From CAZSAK01 sp964605155 (GTDB lineage: Bacteria; Pseudomonadota; Gammaproteobacteria; SZUA-140): a stretch of DNA of 64,000 nucleotides. Position numbers and translations under genes: made by a program. The stretch spans positions 15,785-79,784 of the forward strand of contig CAZSAK010000013.1 of assembly GCA_964605155.1 (NCBI GenBank), read 5' to 3'. Positions 36,654-43,792 of this stretch are shown piece after piece. The notes below the pieces were generated by a model. The model saw nothing but the letters and a program-made list of their open reading frames with translations. It did no database searches and was not told where the DNA came from. Positions within the stretch are counted from its first letter, which is position 1. Every line of letters begins with the position of its first letter.

Positions 36654-37546
36654 GACGGATGTATCAGCCTGGTGAGTGAAAAAGGTTGCGGGTGTTTTTG
36701 CAGGCCCATCCATGTAATCCAGCACCAGTCGCCCTTCGTCAGTCTCGGCCTGGAGAAGACGTCATCGCGCCGCAGATGTATATGTTCCAGGATTCGCAGA
36801 CCGCCATAGATCATCATACGCAGTTCAAAACCGCTCCTTCCTGACAGCTCCCAACCGAGCGGGAGACCCTGATTCATGAGATCCAGGATGCGTGTCACCT
36901 GTCTGTCGACCAGTGCGAGCATCGCGGAGTCCGTACACCGCTGCCTGATATGATCTTCGTTGACGCCATATTGTTGCATTTCATCCTGTGGCAGATAGAC
37001 ACGTCCCCGTTCGACATAATCCTGTTCGATGTCCTGGAGAAAATTGATGAGCTGCAAGGACGTGCAGATCGCATCCGAACGGGTAAGGTTATCCGGCGTC
37101 GCCCTGTCATGCAGATGCAGGATCAGCCTGCCGACCGGGTTTGCAGAGAAACTGCAGTAGCGCAGGACATCACTGAAATCCCGATAACGGTTTTTGGTGA
37201 CATCCATACGAAAGGCTGTCAACAGGTCGTAAAACGGTGCCAAGGGGAGCCGGGAACGTTGAATCGTATCTTCAAGAGCAATGAAAACAGGTTGCCGCTG
37301 TTGTTCACCCTTGTTAATGCTATCCAGTGCAATCACGCATTCATCGAGACCGGCAAGACGCGCGTCGACACCTTCATTACCTTCGTCTGCAATATCATCA
37401 GCCATCCTCGCAAAGGCATAGATCACACTGACAGGTCGGCGCAGACGTGCCGGAATAAACCATGAGGCAAGCGGAAAGTTTTCATAATGCGAGCGTGCAA
37501 TACGCATGCAATGTTTATAGGCAGTTTCGATTGCCGGATCCTTCAT
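36650..37546 (-). CDS. hpnC: Hydroxysqualene synthase HpnC
   Basis: Converts presqualene-PP to hydroxysqualene. 298 residues of the trans-isoprenyl diphosphate synthase fold. Start MKDPAIETAYKHCMRIARSHYENFP is typical of HpnC. Asp-rich motifs are ARMADDIADEGNE (about 46-58) and INFLQDIEQDYVERGRVYLP. With hpnD and hpnE it forms the three-gene bacterial squalene pathway. Squalene-hopene cyclase (shc/hpnF) is not in the window, so hopanoid formation is only possible if it lies elsewhere. Confidence 0.94.
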   Translation of the reverse strand: MKDPAIETAYKHCMRIARSHYENFPLASWFIPARLRRPVSVIYAFARMADDIADEGNEGVDARLAGLDECVIALDSINKGEQQRQPVFIALEDTIQRSRLPLAPFYDLLTAFRMDVTKNRYRDFSDVLRYCSFSANPVGRLILHLHDRATPDNLTRSDAICTSLQLINFLQDIEQDYVERGRVYLPQDEMQQYGVNEDHIRQRCTDSAMLALVDRQVTRILDLMNQGLPLGWELSGRSGFELRMMIYGGLRILEHIHLRRDDVFSRPRLTKGDWCWITWMGLQKHPQPFSLTRLIHPS

Positions 37547-37573
37547 ACCGTAAAAACCCTGTATAACTTGATG

Positions 37574-38842
37574 TCACCCCTTCGATTCCTCTTGTTCAAG
37601 TGATCGTGCAATATTTTCGACAGGATCGAGGGGCTGATTCGATTTTGGCTCACTGATGCCGAGTTCGGAGAATTTTTTCGCACCCGGTAATACCTGGCGC
37701 TGGAAGGAACCGACGGCACTGTTGTAATTCTCGACGCTGCTGTTGATGTTCTTGCCAAGACGTGCCAGATGACCGGTAAAGGTGCCCAGGCGCTTGTAAA
37801 GATCCTCTCCAAGTTCACGGATCTTTTCGGCGTTTTCAGTAACGATCTGCTGGTTCCAGCCATAGGCCACCGCGCGCAGCAACGCCACCAGACTGGTCGG
37901 GGTGGCAAGGATCACTTTCTGGCGTAATGCGTCCTCGAGCAGATGTGGGTCCTTGTCGAGTGCTGCACTGAGAAAATGATCCCCAGGTATAAACAGCACA
38001 ACGAAATCCGGGCTGCTTTTGAACTGGTCCCAATAGGCCTTGCTGGCGAGTTCACGGATACGTTCGCGTACCTTGCGTGCATGAAACACAAGTTGCTGGT
38101 CACGCGTCTTGTCATCAGATGCCTCGATGGCATTGAGATAGGCATCCAGAGGCGTTTTAACATCCACGACGATCTCTCTTCCACCGGGCATGCGTACGAT
38201 CATGTCGGGTCGGATATTGCCTGTGTCGGTGGCGGTGTGCTGTTGTTCGTAAAAGTCACAATGCTGAACCATCCCCGCCAGTTCCACCAGCCGTTTGAGC
38301 GTCATTTCACCCCATTGGCCGCGCACCTCGGGGCGACGCAAGGCCTGCGCCAGATTACGCGTCTCACCGTGCAGTTGCTGTTGGGTCTGTGCCATGGTCT
38401 CAAGGTGTTTGGTGATGGAGCCGTAGGCCTCCTTGCGGTCATGCTCGATCTCGCGGATCTGTTTCTCGGTCTTTTCCAGTACGTCCCTGATCGGCTTGAT
38501 CAGATGTTCGATGGCCTGTTCCTTTTTTGACAGCTCGCTCCGGGCCTGGATGTTGAACTGTTTGAGATTTTCCTGGGCCAGTTTGAGAAACGCCTCGTTA
38601 TTGTTTTTAAGTGCCTCACCCGAGAGTGCGGCGAAGACTGCACTGAACTGTTCGCGGGCCTTGTCAAAGGTGTCCAGTTTGTCTTGTGCGGCGTTGCGTT
38701 CCATCTCCAGGGATGTTTCCAGCATGGCATTCCTTTCCCTGAGTTGAATGATCTTTTTCTGAGCCAGGAGATAGGTGATCGTTCCGCCCAGAAGGGCAGC
38801 AATGATACAACTGAAAATAACAGTGACAAGATTGAATTCCAT
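37574..38842 (-). CDS. rmuC: DNA recombination protein RmuC
   Basis: Nuclease-like protein known to limit inversion at short inverted repeats; exact activity unclear. 422 residues. One N-terminal membrane helix (about 5-27, VTVIFSCIIAALLGGTITYL) precedes a long coiled coil (about 30-160). The conserved RmuC domain follows with RGQWGEMTLKRLVELAGM, IVDVKTPLDAYLNAIEA and the VVLFIPGDHFLSAAL segment. Not related in function to the hpn genes beside it. Confidence 0.93.
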   Translation of the reverse strand: MEFNLVTVIFSCIIAALLGGTITYLLAQKKIIQLRERNAMLETSLEMERNAAQDKLDTFDKAREQFSAVFAALSGEALKNNNEAFLKLAQENLKQFNIQARSELSKKEQAIEHLIKPIRDVLEKTEKQIREIEHDRKEAYGSITKHLETMAQTQQQLHGETRNLAQALRRPEVRGQWGEMTLKRLVELAGMVQHCDFYEQQHTATDTGNIRPDMIVRMPGGREIVVDVKTPLDAYLNAIEASDDKTRDQQLVFHARKVRERIRELASKAYWDQFKSSPDFVVLFIPGDHFLSAALDKDPHLLEDALRQKVILATPTSLVALLRAVAYGWNQQIVTENAEKIRELGEDLYKRLGTFTGHLARLGKNINSSVENYNSAVGSFQRQVLPGAKKFSELGISEPKSNQPLDPVENIARSLEQEESKG

Positions 38843-38848
38843 GGATCG

Positions 38849-39583
38849 TTATTCTAGACGAGCGGCGGTTTCATTGTAATCGATGATCCAGTCGAGGATC
38901 TCCTGTGGCTGGTTGACCATGCCGTCGGCCTGCCACGACCACGGTTGGTCGCTGTCACCGATATATCCGAACATGGCGATCAGGGTCTTCATCCCGGCGT
39001 TGTGGCCGGCCTCGATATCACGTTGTGCATCGCCCACATAGAGACAGTGTTTTGCAGGTATATCGATATGCCGGCAGGCATGCAGCATGGGTTCAGGATG
39101 CGGCTTGCGGTTGCGGGTACTGTCTCCGCTAATGATACAGGCGGCGCGTGATTGCAGTTTCAGCTTGAGCATCAATGGTTCTGTCAGCCATGCGGGTTTG
39201 TTGGTGACGACGCCCCATTTCATACCACGCTGTTCGATAGCATCGAGCAGGGCCGCCATTCCGGGGAATAACCGCGTTTCGTTTGCCAGATTGTCGGAGT
39301 AAATCTCGAGGAATCGCTGCCGCAGTATCGCGAATTGCGGATCGCCAGTCCCGCTCTCGAAACCGAGTTGGATCAGAGCGGAGGCACCGTGAGATACAAC
39401 CGGTCGTATCCGATCGAATGGCAGGGGATTGCGATGATGGTCAGCGAGCAAGGTGTTGAGCGTCCAGGCAAGATCCGGAGCAGTATCCGCAAGCGTGCCG
39501 TCAAGATCGAACAGTACTGCCTGAATGTCGGCGGTGTACCCGGCCTCCTGGTAGAATCTCTCGATATCTGATCGCGTTGCCAT
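38849..39583 (-). CDS. gph: HAD phosphatase, phosphoglycolate phosphatase / MupP type
   Basis: HAD subfamily IA hydrolase, 244 residues. Motif I is VLFDLDGTLADTAPD with nucleophile D26 and acid D28, motif II VVTNKP, motif III Lys in RKPHPEP and motif IV YVGDAQRDIEAG. The family is often annotated gph. The position directly before ubiG and near mtaD-mtnA-gyrA copies the place of mupP (N-acetylmuramate 6-phosphate phosphatase, peptidoglycan recycling) in Pseudomonas, and the end FGYI...W..DGMVNQPQEIL is MupP-like. So MupP activity is at least as likely as phosphoglycolate phosphatase; no amgK or murU is in the window to confirm it. Confidence 0.85.
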   Translation of the reverse strand: MATRSDIERFYQEAGYTADIQAVLFDLDGTLADTAPDLAWTLNTLLADHHRNPLPFDRIRPVVSHGASALIQLGFESGTGDPQFAILRQRFLEIYSDNLANETRLFPGMAALLDAIEQRGMKWGVVTNKPAWLTEPLMLKLKLQSRAACIISGDSTRNRKPHPEPMLHACRHIDIPAKHCLYVGDAQRDIEAGHNAGMKTLIAMFGYIGDSDQPWSWQADGMVNQPQEILDWIIDYNETAARLE

Positions 39584-39657
39584 GGCGGAATGACTGATGG
39601 TTACCCCGTATCAGGGAATTCGGTTAATGCGCTTGATACCCTGTCGCAAGTGCAGTT

Positions 39658-40371
39658 TTACTGGCAGTCACTGGTTGCATGAACCATGTAGTTGACGTCT
39701 ATGTCTCTGCCCAATGCGTATTGTTTTGTGACCGGGTTGTACGTCATTCCGGTGATATGATGCAGCGATAGATTCCCGTCGCGAATCCAGCCGGCCAGTT
39801 CGGATGGGCGAATAAACCTGGCATAGTCATGGGTACCCTTGGGTAGCAATCTTAACAGATACTCGGCTCCGATAATGGCGAACAGGTAGGCCTTGGGGTT
39901 GCGATTGATCGTGGAAAAGAACACATGTCCGTCCGGTTTTACCAGTGCCGCACACGCACGCACCAGTGATGCAGGATTGGGCACATGTTCCAGCAATTCC
40001 ATGCAGGTCACCACGTCATAGTGACCGCTTTCCTGCCCGGAGAGTTGTTCCGCCGTCATACAGTGGTAGTCGACCTCGGCTCCGGATTCAGCCAGATGGA
40101 GCCTCGCAACCGACAATGATGATTCCGCCATATCGATACCGGTGACTGAGGCACCGCGCAGCGCCATACTCTCAGCCAGGATACCTCCACCACAACCGAC
40201 ATCGACAACGCGCTTGCCGGTGAGGTCGATCTTTGACGTTATATATGTCAGCCGCAACGGGTTGATGTCATGCAACGGCTTGAATTCGCTGTTGGGGTCC
40301 CACCAGCGCGACGCGAGGGCGTCGAATTTTGACAGCTCCCGTTGATCAACATTTTCAAATGCCTGGTTCAT
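39658..40371 (-). CDS. ubiG: Bifunctional ubiquinone O-methyltransferase UbiG
   Basis: SAM-dependent enzyme performing both O-methylations of ubiquinone synthesis. 237 residues (E. coli 240). N-terminus NVDQRELSKFDALASRWWDP is diagnostic. The SAM motif VVDVGCGGGILAESMA lies around 55-70, and MELLEHVPNP is in the post-I region. HDYARFIRPSEL and the end GRDIDVNYMVHA are conserved. It indicates a ubiquinone-using respiratory chain. Confidence 0.96.
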   Translation of the reverse strand: MNQAFENVDQRELSKFDALASRWWDPNSEFKPLHDINPLRLTYITSKIDLTGKRVVDVGCGGGILAESMALRGASVTGIDMAESSLSVARLHLAESGAEVDYHCMTAEQLSGQESGHYDVVTCMELLEHVPNPASLVRACAALVKPDGHVFFSTINRNPKAYLFAIIGAEYLLRLLPKGTHDYARFIRPSELAGWIRDGNLSLHHITGMTYNPVTKQYALGRDIDVNYMVHATSDCQ

Positions 40372-40422
40372 ATACTGTTCATGAAATACGTGATGTTCAT
40401 TACGGGGATTGTAGCCTGATTT

Positions 40423-41748
40423 CTAGTGTTGATCACGTTCGGCTATTCTGACACACCATTGTTGGGCTTTTTCCTTGATTGCGTTTTCATCAAGGGTATT
40501 GAGTATCCGGTCCTTGAGCACATGTCTCCCGGCCACCCAGACGTCCGTGACCTTGTCGCGTCCCGTTGCATACACGAGTTGCGAAACAGGGTGATAGATC
40601 GGGGTCGATTCGATGTCGCCCATATAGACGGCCGTCACGTCGGCTGCCTTGCCCGGTTCCAGGGAACCGATATTATCATCCAGACCAAGGGCGCGCGCGC
40701 CGTTCAATGTCGCCATGCGCAGCGCGGCGGCGGCGGGCACCGCGCTGGCATCATTGGCCACTGCCTTGGCAAGCAGGGCGGCGGTGCGCATCTCGCCAAA
40801 GACATCAAGATCATTATTGCTCGCCGCACCGTCTGTGCCGAGGGCGACATTGATACCTGCCTGTTGCAGTTTATGTACCGGGCAAAAGCCGCTTGCCAGC
40901 TTGAGATTCGATTCCGGACAGTGCAGGACATGGGCGCCCGCTGTGGCGACACGTTCGATCTCGTCGTCTGTCAACTGGGTCATGTGTACGGCCAGCAATC
41001 GCGGTGTCAACAGTCCAAGACGATCCAGGCGCTGCAGGGGACGGTCATTGTAGTGTTCATGGCTCTTGATGATCTCGTCCTCGGTTTCATGGACATGGAT
41101 ATGGATCGGGATATCGAGTTCTTCAGCGAGTGTCTGGATATGTGTGAGCGGTTCATCAGAGACCGTGTAAGGCGCATGTGGCGCGAAGACGGTGCTGATC
41201 AATGGATCATTACGGTATTGATCGTGTACCTGCAGGCCCTTGTCGAGGTATTGCTGCGCATTCGCCGCCCAAACGGTCGGAAAATCGATGATGATAAGAC
41301 CGACGGCGGCACGGATGCCTGCATCGCTGGCGACGCACGCAGTGGCATCCGGAAAGAAATACATATCGTTGAAACAGGTAGTGCCGCCACGCAGCATCTC
41401 CGCCACTGCCAATTGGGTGCCATCGTTGACAAAATCATATCCGACCCACGCGCCCTCGGCTGGCCATATGTGGTCATTCAACCAGTTCATCAACGGCAGA
41501 TCATCCGCCAGTCCGCGGAACAGTGACATGGCCGCATGGGTGTGGGCATTGACCAGCCCCGGAATCAGCACATGCTGATCAAGGTTCAGGTTTACATCGG
41601 AGTGATATTTTGAGCTTGACTGCTCGATGGGCAGCAGGTCGAGGATGTCACCGTCCTTGATCACCAGGCTGTGGTTGTTATGGACGATCCCGTCGGGTTC
41701 GACCGGGATGATCCAGCGTGCGTTGATAATGGTATCGGCAGGCGTCAT
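40423..41748 (-). CDS. mtaD: 5-methylthioadenosine/S-adenosylhomocysteine deaminase (TRZ/ATZ family)
   Basis: Amidohydrolase that deaminates methylthioadenosine to methylthioinosine. 441 residues. Metal ligands: H69 and H71 in NAHTHAAMSLFRG, a third His in LLAVHMTQL, and Asp in LGTDGAASNNDLD. HVHETEDEI and the end segment GSLEPGKAADVTAV are typical. In Pseudomonas the same gene stands next to mtnA, and the route MTA to methylthioinosine to methylthioribose-1-P to MtnA recycles the polyamine by-product. An antisense frame of 366 codons on the other strand is a shadow. Confidence 0.92.
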   Translation of the reverse strand: MTPADTIINARWIIPVEPDGIVHNNHSLVIKDGDILDLLPIEQSSSKYHSDVNLNLDQHVLIPGLVNAHTHAAMSLFRGLADDLPLMNWLNDHIWPAEGAWVGYDFVNDGTQLAVAEMLRGGTTCFNDMYFFPDATACVASDAGIRAAVGLIIIDFPTVWAANAQQYLDKGLQVHDQYRNDPLISTVFAPHAPYTVSDEPLTHIQTLAEELDIPIHIHVHETEDEIIKSHEHYNDRPLQRLDRLGLLTPRLLAVHMTQLTDDEIERVATAGAHVLHCPESNLKLASGFCPVHKLQQAGINVALGTDGAASNNDLDVFGEMRTAALLAKAVANDASAVPAAAALRMATLNGARALGLDDNIGSLEPGKAADVTAVYMGDIESTPIYHPVSQLVYATGRDKVTDVWVAGRHVLKDRILNTLDENAIKEKAQQWCVRIAERDQH

Positions 41749-41821
41749 GCCTGCAAGTATAGCTTATCGGAACAGTGAAATGATAACGGCAGGAGGAGAA
41801 AACGTTGTATGGAGGCTTGTC

Positions 41822-42418
41822 CTAGCGGCTATATTCGACGATGTATATCTCGACACGCCGGTTCCGCCGGCTACCCTCACGTGTCCAGTTTTCATCGATC
41901 GGATCATTTTCCCCCCAACCATGCGACCATATCAGGTCAGCAGGTATGTTCTGTTCGAGCAGGTAATCCCTTACTGCATTGGCGCGTTTATCCGACAGGC
42001 GGTCATTATAGTCCTTGCCGGCAATACTGTTGGCATGAGCGTAGATTATGACACGTTCAGTGCGTCCGGATTGCATGATATAGCGGGCCGCATCATTGAG
42101 TATCCGTTTGGCACCTTGATCCAGTACAGACTTGTCATGGGGAAAAAACACATGATTTAACGGGATGAACGCCATTGTCCCAGCCATTCTATCCAGGGAA
42201 CTGACGGCCGGTAGTCCGGCCATTACCGGACTACCGGTTTGTGGATGTTCATCCACAGGATTCATTGCAACCGGGACCGGCCGCGCTGATTGCATGGAAT
42301 TTGTCATCGCGGCGGATGAATCACTGTTTTGTGTGGCAGGACCGGACCATGCAGGTGTGGAGAGGAATCCGCACAACAAGGCCATGATTACTGCTTTTAT
42401 GGATTTATCCGTTATCAT
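41822..42418 (-). CDS. OmpA-domain cell-envelope protein
   Basis: 198 residues. Signal peptide of about 25 residues ending TPAWS; no lipobox Cys is seen. A low-complexity Ser/Pro/Ala stretch (about 28-75) leads to an OmpA-C-like peptidoglycan-binding domain (about 85-198). That domain shows VFFPHDKSVLDQ, VIIYAHANSIAGKDYNDRLSDKRANAVRDYL and the final EGSRRNRRVEIYI with the conserved Arg pair. The usual GHTD is YAHAN here. It inserts between mtaD and mtnA; no link to methionine salvage is implied. Probably anchors to the cell wall in the periplasm. Confidence 0.85.
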   Translation of the reverse strand: MITDKSIKAVIMALLCGFLSTPAWSGPATQNSDSSAAMTNSMQSARPVPVAMNPVDEHPQTGSPVMAGLPAVSSLDRMAGTMAFIPLNHVFFPHDKSVLDQGAKRILNDAARYIMQSGRTERVIIYAHANSIAGKDYNDRLSDKRANAVRDYLLEQNIPADLIWSHGWGENDPIDENWTREGSRRNRRVEIYIVEYSR

Positions 42419-42504
42419 GTCGAGAATAGCGGCAGGTCAAGACGGGCTCTTAAACGAAATCATGGAAATCATCCGCAAACAAACGACGGGGATGTCATAG
42501 CGCA

Positions 42505-43551
42505 ATGCACACGGAACGATTCGACACGGTCAGGGCAATCGCCTGGGAGGACGGTGTACTGAAGCTTTTGGATCAGCGCCGTTTGCCACAGGTGACCGAG
42601 TATATTGCTTGTAAAGACGTTGAAGATGTCGCAGCAGCAATTCGTGACATGGTGGTGCGCGGTGCCCCCGCCATCGGTGTTACGGCGGCTTATGGCGTGG
42701 TACTGGCGGCACAGGGACGTTATCGCAACGCCCCGGATACCTGGCGACAGGATATCGTGATCGATCTGGAGCTGCTGGCCGCGGCTAGGCCCACGGCTGT
42801 CAACCTGTGCTGGGCCATCGAACGTATGCAGCGGTTTTTCGAAGCTGTCGATGCAGATCCGAATCCCCTCCTGCTCGCAGAGGCACGCAAGATACATGAA
42901 GAAGACATCGCCGCCAACAAGGCGATGGGTGAACTGGGCAAATCGCTGTTTACAGAACGTTGCGCGGTACTGACCCATTGCAATACCGGTTCCCTTGCGA
43001 CGGCGGGTTATGGCACTGCGCTGGGTGTGATCCGCAGTGCCTATGCTGCGGATCTCGTCAGCCAGGTCTATGCGGATGAGACCCGTCCCTGGCTGCAGGG
43101 GTCACGGCTCACCGCCTGGGAGCTTGTGCAGGACCATATCCCGGTAACCCTCATAGCAGAAGGCGCGGACGCCTATCTGATGAAACAGGGAGAGGTCAAA
43201 TGGGTGATCGTCGGTGCTGACCGGATTGCCGCCAACGGTGATGTGGCAAACAAGATCGGCACATACAATGCCGCGGTACTGGCGCGTTATCATGGTGTGA
43301 AGTTCATGGTGGTGGCGCCCACATCGACGATCGATATGAATACCCCTGATGGTACCGCGATCCGTATCGAAATGCGCGCGGAAGACGAACTGTTGAAATT
43401 CTCCGATCAGCGTATCGCGGCCCCCGGTGCACATGCCTGGAATCCCGTGTTTGACGTTACCCCTGCCGAATTGATCGATGTCATCGTTACTGAGAAGGGT
43501 ATTGTCACCGCCCCGACCATGGTGAAGATGCGCGCGCTGCTGGAACAATGA
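42505..43551 (+). CDS. mtnA: S-methyl-5-thioribose-1-phosphate isomerase
   Basis: Isomerises methylthioribose-1-P to methylthioribulose-1-P in methionine salvage. 348 residues, eIF2B-like fold. Visible: MVVRGAPAIGVTAAYGV, LTHCNTGSLATAGYGTALG with the catalytic Cys, and VIVGADRIAANGDVANKIGTY with the catalytic Asp. The end TPAELIDVIVTEKGIV is typical. Divergent from the OmpA-domain gene with an 86-base gap; gyrA follows after 241 bases. Confidence 0.96.
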   Translation: MHTERFDTVRAIAWEDGVLKLLDQRRLPQVTEYIACKDVEDVAAAIRDMVVRGAPAIGVTAAYGVVLAAQGRYRNAPDTWRQDIVIDLELLAAARPTAVNLCWAIERMQRFFEAVDADPNPLLLAEARKIHEEDIAANKAMGELGKSLFTERCAVLTHCNTGSLATAGYGTALGVIRSAYAADLVSQVYADETRPWLQGSRLTAWELVQDHIPVTLIAEGADAYLMKQGEVKWVIVGADRIAANGDVANKIGTYNAAVLARYHGVKFMVVAPTSTIDMNTPDGTAIRIEMRAEDELLKFSDQRIAAPGAHAWNPVFDVTPAELIDVIVTEKGIVTAPTMVKMRALLEQ

Positions 43552-43792
43552 TTGCTCAGGAATGGCTTGTTCCTGACAGGTTGTTGTACGTCTCGAATAC
43601 CGACCAATCATCCTGATTTCCGGCCCGCCGTTCGCATCGCTGAGCGCGCATAAAAGATGCGGGAACAAGCCACTTTATGTTATGATCTTGCGGTTATCTA
43701 TGCACAGGGACGCGATTGAAAAAATACATAACAATCAATAACTTTTACGCGCTTAACAAGCCAGAAAAATATCCCGGCAGTATTGTTTTCAT
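43552..43792 (+). promoter_or_regulatory. gyrA upstream region: extended -10 promoter and alternative hairpins
   Basis: TGTTATGAT at 43678-43686 is an extended -10 box (TGn plus TATGAT) with a weak -35. Just after mtnA, TCAGGAA (43556-43562) and TTCCTGA (43570-43576) form a 7-bp hairpin with no clean T run. The sequence GGCTTGTTCC (43564-43573) in this hairpin is also complementary to GGAACAAGCC (43662-43671) near the promoter, so two exclusive folds are possible in a read-through transcript. Roles are inferred. Confidence 0.45.

Noticed and set aside
40426..41526. 366-codon frame on the plus strand
   Set aside because: Antisense to mtaD, whose zinc motifs and length are complete; the shadow has no recognisable domain.
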